A DNA stretch of 64,000 bases from Neoarius graeffei. Its lineage: Eukaryota > Chordata > Actinopteri > Siluriformes > Ariidae. Below, one piece after another: positions 22,790-33,424 of this stretch. The DNA lies in contig NC_083587.1 of the NCBI RefSeq assembly GCF_027579695.1, positions 56,832,238 through 56,896,237 on the forward strand. Direction: 5' to 3'. Under the pieces are notes generated by a model. The model did not search any database, was not told the DNA's origin, and saw nothing but the letters and a program-made list of their open reading frames with translations. Made by a program: the position numbers and the translations under genes. Positions within the stretch are counted from its first letter, which is position 1, and every line of letters starts with the position of its first letter.

Positions 22790-23740
22790 TTAGAGAATCT
22801 ATATTTAAAAAGACCCCAGAGAGACAAGAGAATGTCAAGACAATCAAGACAATTCAAGTGTAGGATTGAATATCCTGTGTACGGTATGCGCGATTCAAAC
22901 CTTTTTACCAGTTTTTGACATTTCCCAGTGAACTGTAGCTATGAAGAAGTGTTCTTGTCACCATATTTCACATTCAGTCACTGACAACTATTTAACGGAT
23001 GCTAATCGTGAAGCCTTATGATGCCACTTTTGATGATTTTCTTTTTTCTCCCAATAATGCCCTTGTATTTTCATTAAACTACTCCCCCATGGCACATTCT
23101 TCAACATATTCAGGATGCAAGACAGAAGTGAAATGACTGTGCATTGCAGTGTCTCTGCAAGGTCAGCTGCTCAGGACGGACAGCACTCCAGCAGGGCCAG
23201 GCTGAGCCGTCTGCTGCTGCGGATGGACCGATGACACCACAGAGAAGACGAGGGAAAGCTCGCGAATGTCAATTAGCCAAAGCCTGAATGACACGTATCA
23301 TGCTCATGCAGATGCTCAGCTCGGTAGATAAAAGCGGCCATGTTTTAATAGCACTTCAGAGACATGCTTTCAGAGAACAATGGAGAATACGATGTGCATT
23401 AATTACGTTTGATTTACTGCTCGGCCCATTGAAAAGCAATTAATCAGCAAAGCGTCACTGAGTATTGCATACGCATTGCTCCAGGTCTGAGCCTTTCTTT
23501 TATTGCACACGTTGTAAAACTATTCATTGTCGTGTATCACAAAAAACAAAGTGGAATTTAATCTGTAAATATACTGGACTCAGCAGACTGCTTTTTTCCC
23601 CCATTTGCTTTGTTTTTAAATGTTTCTACTTTTGGATTTTCAAGAATGAGAATTATAAGCCATTATTATATCAACATTAGGGTTATTTTATGCCACAGTG
23701 CTACTGAGTTCTTTATTCTGATTGGTCAGAAGTTGTTGAT
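22790..23740. other. Low-repeat stretch; possible conserved non-coding DNA
   Basis: This is one of the few long stretches without recognisable transposon sequence. At 23,100-23,480 it has balanced composition and homeodomain-type cores (GCATTAATTACG, AAGCAATTAATCAG). No splice-flanked open frame is evident. Conservation cannot be judged from one sequence. Confidence 0.35.
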
Positions 23741-23951
23741 TTGTTTTCTAAAACAGCAGCTCTGGCAATAGTGATGGCTCATGTGAAATTGTGTCGTGGA
23801 CTTTTAATAATAATAATAGGGAACCAAAACTGGATCCCTGTGGCACAAATAAGTGGTTGCGTGGTAGAAAAGGATTTATATCCCAACTGTAATAAAACTG
23901 TATCGATAAATAAGTTTTGTTATTTAAAAATAAATCAATAAATAAATGAAT

Positions 23952-23984
<33 letters not shown>

Positions 23985-24062
23985 AAACAATGAAAAAAAT
24001 AGGGGACCAAGAATGGATCCCTGTGGCACAAGTAAGTGGCTGTGTGGTAGAAAAGAATTTAT

Positions 24063-24222
24063 ATCTCATCTCATCTCATCTCATTATCTCTAGCCGCTTT
24101 ATCCTGTTCTACAGGGTCGCAGGCAAGCTGGATCCTATCCCAGCTGACTACGGGCGAAAGGCGGGGTACACCCTGGACAAGTCGCCAGGTCATCACAGGG
24201 CTGACACATAGACACAGACAAC
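24063..24222 (-). mobile_element. 5-prime-truncated type A SINE
   Basis: Only the tail half is present; it stops at ACAGACAACC. The truncation matches incomplete reverse transcription. It interrupts unit 2 of the minisatellite. Confidence 0.85.
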
Positions 24223-24245
24223 CTAAATAAGTTTTGTTATTTATA

Positions 24246-24281
<36 letters not shown>

Positions 24282-24282
<1 letters not shown>

Positions 24283-24653
24283 GGCGGCACGGTGGTGTCG
24301 TGGTTAGCGCTGTCGCCTCACAGCAAGAAGGTCCGGGTTCGAGCCCCGTGGCCGGCGAGGGCCTTTCTGTGCGGAGTTTGCATGTTCTCCCCGTGTCCGC
24401 GTGCGTTTCCTCTGGGTGCTCCGGTTTCCCCCACAGTCCAAAGACATGCAGGTTAGGTTAACTGGTGACTCTAAATTGACCGTAGGTGTGAATGTGAGTG
24501 TGAATGGTTGTCTGTGTCTATGTGTCAGCCCTGTGATGACCTGGCGACTTGTCCAGGGTGTACCCCGCCTTTCGCCCGTAGTCATCTGGGATAGGCTCCA
24601 GCTTGCCTGCGACCCTGTAGAACAGGATAAAGCGGCTAGAGATAATGAGATGA
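24282..24653 (+). mobile_element. Type A SINE, full length, in an (AAT)n tract
   Basis: The head begins GGCGGCACGGTGGTGTCGTG and the tail ends GATAATGAGATGA. It lies in opposite orientation to the truncated copy 60 bp to the left, so transcripts across both could fold. Confidence 0.9.
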
Positions 24654-25368
24654 TAATAATAATAATAATAAAAGAAAAAATAGGGGACCAAAAATGGATC
24701 CCTGTGGCACAACTAAGTGGTTGTGTGGTAGAAAAGAATTTATATCCCAACTGTAATAAAACTGTGTTGATAAATAAGATTTGTTATTGAATAAATAAAT
24801 AAATAAATACTACTACTATTACTACTACTACTACTAATAATAATAATAATAATAACAAAAGATAAAAAAGAAAAAATGGGGGCCCAAGAATGGATCCCTG
24901 TGGCACAACTAAGTGGTTGTGTGGTAGAAAAGAATTTATATCCCAGCTGTAGTAAAACTGTGTTGATTAAATAAGTTTTGTTATTTAATAAATAAATAAA
25001 AAAAATAAATAAATACTACTACTACTGCTACTAATAATAATAATAAAATAAAAAAATAGCGGACCAAAAATGGATCTCTGTGGCACAAGTAAGTGGTTGT
25101 GTGGCAGAAAAGAATTTATATCCCAACTGTAATCAAACTGTCACTAAATAAGTTTTATTATTTTAACTAAATAAATAAATAAATAAATAAATAAGCTTTT
25201 ATAAGATTAAAACCCTCCCTCCAAAAAGCCTTTGTTATTTAAGAAAGAAAAATGTTTACTTGGTGGAGTTTTCTCCATGGAGATGTTTTAATTTTTCTTT
25301 TCCATTTTTCAACATTAAGTTTTCCACCACAGGGAGGTCTTTGACACATAGGATTTATATATCATCAT

Positions 25369-25741
25369 CATCATCTCATTATCTCTAGCCGCTTTATCCT
25401 GTTCTACAGGGTCGCAGGCAAGCTGGAGCCTATCCCAGCTGACTACGGACGAAAGGCGGGGTACACCCTGGACAAGTCACCAGGTCATCACAGGGCTGAC
25501 ACATAGACACAGACAACCATTCACACTCACATTCACACCTACGGTCAATTTAGAGTCACCAGTTAACCTAACCTTCATGTCTTTGGACTGTGGGGGAAAC
25601 CGGAGCACCCGGAGGAAACCCACGCGGACACGGGGAGAACATGCAAACTCCACACAGAAAGGCCCTCGCCGGCCACGGGGCTTGACCCGGACCTTCTTGC
25701 TGTGAGGCGACAGCGCTAACCACGACACCACCGTGCCGCCC
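25369..25741 (-). mobile_element. Type A SINE, full length
   Basis: The copy ends CACCGTGCCGCCCC and is followed by (AT)n. ATATAT on both sides may be the remnant of a target duplication. Two small differences in the B-box region (GGGCTTGACCC) would weaken pol III transcription. Confidence 0.9.
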
Positions 25742-25742
25742 C

Positions 25743-25773
<31 letters not shown>

Positions 25774-26453
25774 TTAAATTAAATTAAACCTAGAAGCATA
25801 TAATGTATGGTTGTTAGAGGAAGGATATAAGTCTGTAAAAATTGATGCATTCTTTATTATATGTAATCCAGGAATCAGTGTCATGAATCATGACACATGT
25901 CAAGGTACAGGCTGACAGGGTTACCGCATACATTTCCAAATCAATAGGCCAATTAAACAGGCACAGGACAACACAACATAGAACCATAACACAGGAAACT
26001 ATCACTTGATGTGTTAATGTATGAAAAAATTCAACAAGACTGTGATGGCCATAGCCACACAGAGTAAGATCATCCCACATTCTGGCTTTGCACCTTATTA
26101 GTTTGCTGCACAGTTTATCATTTACACTCATTTAACGATCATATTCAAATAATTGACACAACACAGTTTGTTTGGTTCCCAGTTTATTTGCATTAACCTT
26201 ACATTGTATTATAAGGAGTGCACACATTTTAACACTATAGGGTTGTGAAAGCTATCTTTGTTTGTCACTAATCATGTGTTTCTTTGTTTGAGTTTCTTTG
26301 AGTTACCTTGAGTGTTGGTCGGTCCCTTACTGGTTTGGCAAAAGGTGTGGCTGAGGGCTGAGGAGACCTCAATCTTGGAGCCTGATGATTAAAGCTATAC
26401 CATGTCTCACCATATGCTCAAGGGGGGGGGGGTTGGTTTTAGTTAGTTTTACT
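25742..26453. other. No feature seen
   Basis: AT-rich DNA with a short (AT)n tract at the left end and a G-run near 26,421-26,431. I recognise no transposon or exon. Confidence 0.45.
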
Positions 26454-26465
26454 TTGTATCTGTTT

Positions 26466-26789
26466 GTCTAAAAAGTCTAAAGTCCTTCCCACGCCATGCC
26501 CTGGTCTTCCTAGGCACTCTCCCATCCCAGTACTAACCAGGCCCTTAAGGCACACTGGGCGGCCCCGATCTCCGTTCCCGTAGCCCTCTCGCCTATACAG
26601 CTAGGGTTACAGTGGGGGGCGGGTCCTCTGGTAACCATGAGAGTTTGACTCCCCACTCACACCTGTATTGCAGCGTGCCTTGCTAGACGGCATTAGGCAC
26701 CATTTTTATGATGGTCTTTGGTATGACCCGACCGCGAGTAGAACTCCCGATCAAGAGGTGGACACGCTAACCACTAGGCCAGCTCGCAG
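26466..26789 (-). mobile_element. Chimeric SINE: tRNA-like head joined to 5S-rRNA-like body
   Basis: A perfect 12-bp target duplication TTGTATCTGTTT lies at 26,454-26,465 and 26,790-26,801. On the minus strand the 5-prime end reads GAGCTGGCCTAGTGGTTAGC (A-box-like), followed by a B-box-like GGGAGTTCTACTC. Near the 3-prime end, 26,486-26,540, it reads GGGCCTGGTTAGTACTGGGA then TGGGAGAGTGCCT, matching the 3-prime half of vertebrate 5S rRNA. The tail is built of GACTTT-like units. A sister copy lies at 51,903-52,251. Confidence 0.85.
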
Positions 26790-26856
26790 TTGTATCTGTT
26801 TATAGTCAGTGTTTTATTTTTGTTTACCCCTTTTGTGTTATTTGGTTTGGCCAAGC

Positions 26857-26858
<2 letters not shown>

Positions 26859-26911
<53 letters not shown>
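26859..26911. repeat. (AT)n microsatellite
   Basis: About 25 uninterrupted AT units. Confidence 0.95.
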
Positions 26912-26912
<1 letters not shown>

Positions 26913-27868
26913 CCTTTTGTTTCTTTGTGTCAGGTCAATTTTGTTCAGTTAACGTCATGGCATAACGTCTGTGTCTCAAGTCAAGTTATAATTTGTTGAC
27001 CTCTTTTATAGGCCTGGTTATTATTACTTTTTCAACATTTTGGGTAAATAAAACCCTGCCTTTTGAACCAAAAACTCCTGTGTCCTCGTTGCCTCGCCGT
27101 TTGGACCATTACAAAGACTTTGCAGTGAAATACAGAAACCACAGGGTATAAATAAATAAATAAACGTATTAAGATTTGAACACAGAAAAGGTGCACACAG
27201 CTAGGGAACAAACCAATGGCATGATGGGCATGGAGACAGGATCAAACCGTCACATGTGTGGAAGAAAATGTCAAGATCTGTAAGGAACCAGATGTTTTGG
27301 GGACTTTTTTTGTAGGTCTACGAAGTCTCACTAGGTGAACATGTGAGTTTTTAATTGCATTTAGTCTAAACCTTAAAGGAACTTTCAATTTAGTAGTGTA
27401 TTTAAGTTACCTTTAAGACCAGCCTGTAAATTTAGTAGTACATTTAAATACCTTAACTGAACTTTTTAAATTCATTAAATATACTAGTCACTTTCAGACC
27501 CTTTATTGGTGTTCTTAAAAGTAGTTGTGACTTTAAGTACATTTAAATGTTAAGTTTAGTAACTTTAAGTGACATCTTAAACATTCTTTTTAACAGCATT
27601 ATGTTATTGAATTGACAAAGTATGATCTAGAAATGTAGATCTCTGCCGCCTAAGAGATTCTGCCTCATGGAGCGATTCGAGAGCAAACAGTCACTGAGAC
27701 AGACACAGCTGTTCAGAGATGTTTCTCAGTTTATTGTAGGACAAACATGAGAATATATTCACATTCAAGAGTGTGTTGTAACTATGGGATTGGATGATGA
27801 CGATTTAATTGATGAAACTAAGTTATCTATGTACAACGTAAATGGATGATGAAGCATTACATCACTGG
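26912..27868. other. No gene seen
   Basis: AT-rich DNA. Phrases such as ATTTAGTAGTACATTTAAATACC recur loosely at 27,380-27,560, suggesting a decayed element. No termini are recognisable. Confidence 0.4.
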
Positions 27869-28275
27869 GGTGGCACGGTGGTGTAGTGGTTAGCACGGTC
27901 GCCTCACAGCAAGAAGGTTTTGGGTTCGAACCCAGCGGCTGGCAAGGGCCTTTCTGTGTGGAGTTTGCATGTTCTCCCCGTGTCTGCGTGGGTTTCCTCC
28001 GGGTGCTCCGGTTTCCCCCACAATCCAAAGACATGCAGGTTAGGTTAATATGGGACGGCCTTGGGCTGAGGTGCCCTTGAGTGAGGCACCCAACTCCCAA
28101 CTGTTCCCAAGCGCCAAGCGCTGTTAGCATGACTGCCCACTGCTCTGGGTATGTGTGTGTGCTCATTGCTCACGTGTGTGTGTGCACATGTGTGTGTTCA
28201 CTGCTTCAGATGGGTTAAATGCAGAGAGGAAATTTCACAAGTGTTTGATGAATAAAGTTGTGCTTGCTTGTGCTT
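27869..28275 (+). mobile_element. Chimeric SINE, tail type B, second copy
   Basis: The tRNA-like head and core run from GGTGGCACGGTGGTGTAGTG to CATGCAGGTTAGGTTAATAT. Then the type B half follows, with GGCCTTGGGCTGAGGTGCCC, CACTGCTCTGGGTATGTG and GATGGGTTAAATGCAGAG, ending in GTGCTTGCTT repeats. The junction is the same as in 16,805-17,193. Confidence 0.82.
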
Positions 28276-29644
28276 GCTTGGTTTGGATGACAATACTGTA
28301 GGAAAGGAGAGACATTATGTACCATTACATCACCCATCAGGATCATCGTCTTTTGAAAAGAAGAAAGACATTGCTGGCCAACATCTTCATTAAGCAGAGA
28401 GCAGAATGTGCAAGTGAAGATAAATCGCAAGGATGTAACCAAGCAAAACAAGTAGAAATCAGGACCCCCTGTACCAGTTTCAAGAACAAGTAGTAATCCG
28501 ACCAGCTTGTACCAGCTTCAAGTATGCTAGATAAATATCAATACTTTTAGAATATCGTACAACTGTTAATTTGTCTAATCAAACTCAGAAGCAATTTATT
28601 TTATTTTACTTTTTTTTATTAAAACTCTGTCTTTCTGTATTTGCAAAACTGTCCCTGGGTCTTTCCTTGAAAAATTTTCTGAACTTCACCTGTTACTTTT
28701 ACTTTAGAAAACCAGTTCTCAAACAAATCAAGGTTAAATCTAGAAGGTGCTTCTTCCTTACCTGACCTGTTGAGATCACAGATTTTTCCACAATGTCTCT
28801 TGTATTTGATGTTTCTCATCTAATATGATGTTTTCCATTTGATTGGGGCATGTGCCATCCTTGACTGCCATGCAGTAGAGTAGTAAGGTGTCTCTTTCAC
28901 TTCACTTGCCTGGAGTTGTGCCTTGAGCAAGCACTAGCAACCCCTCGCTCCCGCTGGTCAGGGTTATGACCAAAGACTAGACTCGTCAGACTGCGCAGAG
29001 GAGACCACCACCTGGTGGTTCAATGGGCAGGAAGGCAGACCCAGCAAAGCATTTGTGGAGTGCGATCAGGGCACAGTGCAACACGTAGAACACTGTTGGC
29101 CATCCACTGCATCCTGACCTAGCTCCAGCTGTCTTGATTCTGTCTTGCCCCTGGACCCGGTTAGATTGGGATGACAGAGTAAGGCTGATGGCTGCGCAGC
29201 TCTCCCTCACTCTAATCTAAGTCACACACAAGTCATGACTTCAAATTGACACCAAATGCATAATTCCAGAAACTGTCTTATTAAAAACTGCAGTGGAAAT
29301 AAAAAATATCTCAGGTGATCTCCATTACTTAGTACTTCTTCCTGTTTTGCTGAATGGATATGAGAAATCGCAGCGAGTGGGTGTAATCAGTCTGTTTATT
29401 AACCTTTCCCTAAGGCTCTTTCGTGAGGGTCAGGACACAAGGGCAAAAGATCACTGTACACCCAATCTGTTTTCTTCCAAACAAGCAGGTGAAGCTTAAA
29501 GCCAGGAAATAACACCAGAGAAAAATCAGAGGAGGACTAGAAAATAAATGTTTGGCTGCTAGAAAAATGAATTCACCTCACCTTTTCGACATTCCAACCA
29601 GAAACAAGTGTTGTCAGGCAAAACAAACCTCACCCAGCAGCACT
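28276..29644. other. No gene seen; possible unclassified repeat at 28,880-29,220
   Basis: The subregion with CACCACCTGGTGGTTC and CCCAGCAAAGCATTTGTGG has an even base composition like a repeat body, but I cannot place it. The rest is AT-rich, with short meaningless frames. Confidence 0.35.
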
Positions 29645-29656
29645 TATTTTATACCT

Positions 29657-30019
29657 CATCTCATCTCATTATCTGTAACCGCTTTATCCTGTTCTACAGG
29701 GTTGCAGGCAAGCTGGAGCCTATCCCAGCTGACTATGGGCGAAAGGCGGGGTACACCCTGGACAAGTCACCAGGTCATCACAGGGCTGACACATAGACAC
29801 AGACAACATTCACACCTACGGTCAATTTAGAGTCACCAGTTAACCTAACCTGCATGTCTTTGGACTGTGGGGGAAACCGGAGCACCCGGAGGAAACCCAC
29901 GCGGACACGGGAAGAACATGCAAACTCCGCACAGAAAGGCCCTCGCCGGCCACGGGGCTCGAACCCGGACCTTCTTGCTGTGAGGCGACAGCGCTAACCA
30001 CTACACCACTGTGCCGCCC
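29657..30019 (-). mobile_element. Type A SINE with 12-bp target duplication
   Basis: TATTTTATACCT flanks it at 29,645-29,656 and 30,020-30,031. The head is intact. The internal region between GACAACATTCACACC is slightly shortened compared with other copies. Confidence 0.93.
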
Positions 30020-30080
30020 TATTTTATACCTATATGTTGGTAATATTTCTCAATCATCATCTGTCAGGTTATAGTCTTAT

Positions 30081-30520
30081 GAAAATCCATGACCTTGAGT
30101 TTGATATTTCAAAGTCATTCAAGGTCAAAGGTCATGGCAGCAACTGAAAGCTCATATGGGACTTCTTATATGTTGATAATGGTAAACGTCTGGCTATCAT
30201 GAAGCATTTTAAAGTTATAGCCCATTGAAAACCCATGACCTTCAGTCTGACTTTTCAAGGTCACTCAAGGTCAAAGAGCATGGTGCCAAATGAAAGCCCA
30301 TGTGACACTTCCTATAAGTTGATAATGGTACAGTAAATATCTGTCTACCATCAACCGTTTTCAAGTTACAGCCCTTTGAAAATCCATGACCTTGAGTTTG
30401 ACCTTTCAAGATCACTCAAGGTCAAAGATCATGGTGGCAAATGAAAGGCCATATGGGAGTTCCTATATGCTCATAATAGTAAACATTTGTCTATCAGCAA
30501 CTGTTTTTGAGTTATAATGG
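30081..30520. repeat. Three tandem units of about 150 bp rich in AAGGTCA
   Basis: Units start near 30,081, 30,227 and 30,378 at GAAAATCCATGACCTTGAG. Each carries TCAAGGTCACTCAAGGTCAA-type sequence, that is, several copies of the nuclear-receptor half-site AAGGTCA. The DNA continues into a non-repeated stretch with more half-sites (TGACCTTTCCGGTGACC) to about 30,640. That stretch is the target of the hAT insertion and resumes at 33,407. Confidence 0.75.
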
Positions 30521-30901
30521 AAATGATGTTATTTTGACCGAAAGGTTGACCTTTCCGGTGACCTTAACCTTCACCTTGACCTGATTACCCCCAAAATTTA
30601 ATCAGGTAATCTCCCATCTGAAAATTTGAAGTCAATCGGTACAACAGTTTAGACCAGTGGTGCCCAACCAGTAGCCCGCGGTCGACCGGTCGCCCACGGC
30701 CTGATCACAAGTCGTCCGCGGGAGGTTTGGGGGGGGAAAGAAAAAAAGGGGGGAAAACGGGGAAAAAAAAGCAATTTTCGCAACCGCACCGGCTGGCTGT
30801 ATGTGTGTGCGTGTGCGCATGTGTAGTCTACCAGTGACACGTGCGTTATGGGAAATTGACAGCTGACCCCGGCAGTGGCCTAGCAACAGCAACGGGTTAA
30901 C

Positions 30902-32791
30902 ATGGCGGAGGGCCCGAGCAAACCGAAACGTCCCAAGACCTATCATTTTCACTCTGAATGGGAGGAAGATTATTTTTTTGTTTATTTTAATAAAGCGCCC
31001 ATTTGTCTGATCTGCAATGCAAAGGTGGGATTGGCAAAAAAAGCGAATGTTGAGCGTCATTACAAGACGATGCACGCCGGGAAGTACGAGAAGGAATACC
31101 CCGCAAAAACCCCTTTACGTGCCGCAAGACTCAAGGAACTGAAAGCACGCCTGTCTGAGCAGCAGGCACAATTCACCAGACCTAATGAACAGTCGAAGGC
31201 CGCAACAATTGCTTCATATCGGGCTAGTCACATCCTTGCTAAACACAAGAAGCCATTCAAAGACGGCGAGGCGTGGAAGGAAGGCTTTCTGGAGGCCGCG
31301 GATAGCCTATTTGACGGCTTTAAAAATAAAACGGAGATCATGAAGGCGATTAAAGATGTACAAATGTCCCGCAATACCACTACAAAGCGATGTGAGGTAA
31401 TGGCTGTGGACGTGGAGGAGCAGCTAAGAAAGGACATCGATGCATGTGAATGCTTCTCTCTGCAGTTTGATGAGTCAACTGATATGGTGGATGTGGCTCA
31501 GTTATGTGTTTTCATCAGAATGGTTTTCGAAGACATGAGCGCCAGGGAAGAGCTACTGACCATGTTGCCACTAAAAGGACAAACGAGAGGCGAGGATATT
31601 TTCAATGCCTTCATGACATTCGCCCGCGAGACAAAACTGCCGCTCTTTAAACTGATTTCTATAACCACTGACGGTGCCCCTGCTATGATAGGCCGCACAA
31701 ATGGATTTATAGCACTGTGCAAGCAAAGTGAGTCTTTTCCAGACATTCTGAATTATCACTGTATTATCCACCAGCAAGCACTAAGCGGGAAGATCGTTCA
31801 AATGAAAGACGTGATGGATATCTGCATGAAGATTGTGTGTTCAGTGCGCGCCAGGAGTCTTCAGAGAAGGCTTTTCCGTGCACATCTGGAGGAAAGCGAC
31901 GCTGAGCACACCGAGCTGCTGCTTCATACAGACGTCAGGTGGTTAAGCAGAGGGAAGTTTTTAGCCAGATTCACAGAGCTGCTGCCAGAAATCAAGGAAT
32001 TCTTGAAGCTGTCTAAACATGCAGATTATCATGACAAGCTAAATGACCACCAGTGGCTTTTAGATTTATCTTTCCTCACCGACCTCACCCACGAACTCAA
32101 TTTGTTGAATGTAGACCTGCAGGGTAAAGATAAAGACGTAGTCCAGATGATGAGTTCTGTGAACACTTTTAAAAGCAAGCTACAGCTCATGTCACGGCGG
32201 CTGCAGCAGCGCGACCTGCACACAAACTTTCCAAATATGCATGCTGAACTACAAAGTCAAGGTAAAAGGCTGACGCAACTTGATATTGACCGCTATATGG
32301 AGCATATTCAGAACGTCTCGTCAGAATTTGAGCGGCGTTTTACTGACTTTGCGACCCTCGAACCTGTAGCAACCTACATGTGTAATCCGTTTGGTGCAAA
32401 TGTTGCTGTTGGTGACATTGCTGACAAAGTCAAATCACTGTTCGATTTGGAACGCGATGCGATTGAAAACGAGATTCTAAAATTGCAAAATGACATTGTC
32501 ATGAAAGCCAAATCAACATCGGCCCCGCCTGGAAAGCACGCAGCGTTCTGGGAGCTGCTGTTGGATGAGAAATACCCCAATCTCCGAAGATGTGCTTTAA
32601 ACCTGACAGCTCTTTTTGGTTCCACTTATTTGTGCGAGTGTGCGTTCTCGCACATGAAAATTATAAAGTCCAAGTACCGATCAACAATGACTGACGACCA
32701 CCTTGTAGCCTGCCTACGCCTTGCAATCAGTACCTACACTCCTGCCTACGAAAAGCTCGCCTCCTCCTCCCAGTGCCAGGTGTCCCACTAG
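30902..32791 (+). CDS. hAT transposase (GTF2IRD2/Charlie-like), intact
   Basis: A cut-and-paste transposase of 629 residues, a normal length, in a single exon without stops. The start codon has a good context (AACATGG). Residues 35-58 form a BED-like zinc finger (C35, C38, H53, H58). Catalytic candidates are D190 in LQFDESTD and D257 in ITTDGAPAM, with a C287/H290 pair (HCIIH) of the type conserved in the hAT insertion domain, and E579 in LCECAFS. The last 60 residues, including KSKYRSTMTDDHLVACLRL, are the hAT dimerisation region. Host genes such as GTF2IRD2 carry related domesticated domains, but the flanking terminal repeats and target duplication show this is a transposon gene. Confidence 0.95.
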   Translation: MAEGPSKPKRPKTYHFHSEWEEDYFFVYFNKAPICLICNAKVGLAKKANVERHYKTMHAGKYEKEYPAKTPLRAARLKELKARLSEQQAQFTRPNEQSKAATIASYRASHILAKHKKPFKDGEAWKEGFLEAADSLFDGFKNKTEIMKAIKDVQMSRNTTTKRCEVMAVDVEEQLRKDIDACECFSLQFDESTDMVDVAQLCVFIRMVFEDMSAREELLTMLPLKGQTRGEDIFNAFMTFARETKLPLFKLISITTDGAPAMIGRTNGFIALCKQSESFPDILNYHCIIHQQALSGKIVQMKDVMDICMKIVCSVRARSLQRRLFRAHLEESDAEHTELLLHTDVRWLSRGKFLARFTELLPEIKEFLKLSKHADYHDKLNDHQWLLDLSFLTDLTHELNLLNVDLQGKDKDVVQMMSSVNTFKSKLQLMSRRLQQRDLHTNFPNMHAELQSQGKRLTQLDIDRYMEHIQNVSSEFERRFTDFATLEPVATYMCNPFGANVAVGDIADKVKSLFDLERDAIENEILKLQNDIVMKAKSTSAPPGKHAAFWELLLDEKYPNLRRCALNLTALFGSTYLCECAFSHMKIIKSKYRSTMTDDHLVACLRLAISTYTPAYEKLASSSQCQVSH

Positions 32792-32873
32792 CTGCCTCCG
32801 CTCTGCCCAGCGCATCGTCTCACCCAGCCCACAGGTAGGCAGCTATGGCTGTGTGTCTGTCTGTCTGTCTGTC

Positions 32874-33060
32874 TGTTATTATAAGAAGCGGCTCATTTTT
32901 TGGAGGATTGTTGTCTGCTGTCTGTGAATTATGCCAACAGTATTATTCTGCAACGTGTAATGTGGTCTGTGTGTGTCTGTTGTTATAGGAAGCGGCTCAT
33001 TTGGAGGATTGTCTGCTGTCTGTGGAATTATGCCAATAGTATTGTTCTGCAACGTAATGG
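32874..33060. repeat. Imperfect tandem duplication in hAT right subterminal region
   Basis: AAGCGGCTCATTT...GGAGGATTG...CTGCTGTCTGTG...ATTATGCCAA occurs at about 32,884-32,960 and 32,989-33,058. (GTCT)n lies just before. Such subterminal repeats can be transposase-binding sites in hAT elements; that role is inference. Confidence 0.6.
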
Positions 33061-33424
33061 ACTGTTCTGCAACTTGTAATGGACTTTTCAATTTCTGGCC
33101 TGTTCTGCCACCTGCAACTTGTGATGGACTGTTCTTATTATGATTGCATGGCAGTGTTTGTCCAAATCTGTTGTACTTATGTTTTACTGATGTAGGCCTA
33201 CTTATAAGTCTGTCAACTTGTAGCCTACTTTATGCTTATGTGGACATAAAGTAAAGTGGTAAACAAAGTAGTATTGTGTTGTTGTGAAGTTACTGCAGGC
33301 TGGCGACGATGTTTGTGGTTTGAAATGTTGGTATTGGACTGGTAGACCCCGGAGGGGTTGGCTACTGAAAAGTAGACCTCGGGTCAAAAAAGGTTGGGCA
33401 CCCCTGGTTTAGACGTTACATTGT

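Larger units (their letters stand above)
23815..25195 (-). repeat. Minisatellite made from a LINE reverse-transcriptase fragment
   Basis: Five units of about 100-120 bp begin near 23,817, 24,001, 24,681, 24,878 and 25,057, separated by (AAT)n, (AAAT)n, (GAAA)n and (ACT)n tracts. On the minus strand the units read PQGSILGPLFF or PQGSIFGPLF after FLPHNHL. This is the PQGS-LGP region just before the catalytic motif of non-LTR reverse transcriptases. Unit 2 is interrupted by two oppositely oriented SINEs. Confidence 0.7.
30655..33406 (+). mobile_element. Complete hAT (Charlie-like) transposon
   Basis: The element is 2,752 bp. Termini are CAGTGGTGCCCAACC and, inverted, GGTTGGGCACCCCTG. A perfect 8-bp target duplication GTTTAGAC lies at 30,647-30,654 and 33,407-33,414. 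The CAG..G terminus and 8-bp duplication define hAT, and similarity to the Charlie terminus is recalled knowledge. It carries one uninterrupted transposase frame. The right subterminal region contains a roughly 100-bp duplication and (GTCT)n. Confidence 0.96.

Noticed and set aside
24304..24750. 148-codon minus-strand open frame, with similar peptides recurring at many other sites
   Set aside because: It is the antisense reading of the type A SINE. The same peptide appears wherever the SINE does and no domain or gene context supports it.
23957..25200. CRISPR-like regularly spaced repeats
   Set aside because: Unit and spacer lengths are irregular, the linkers are microsatellites, and the genome is eukaryotic.
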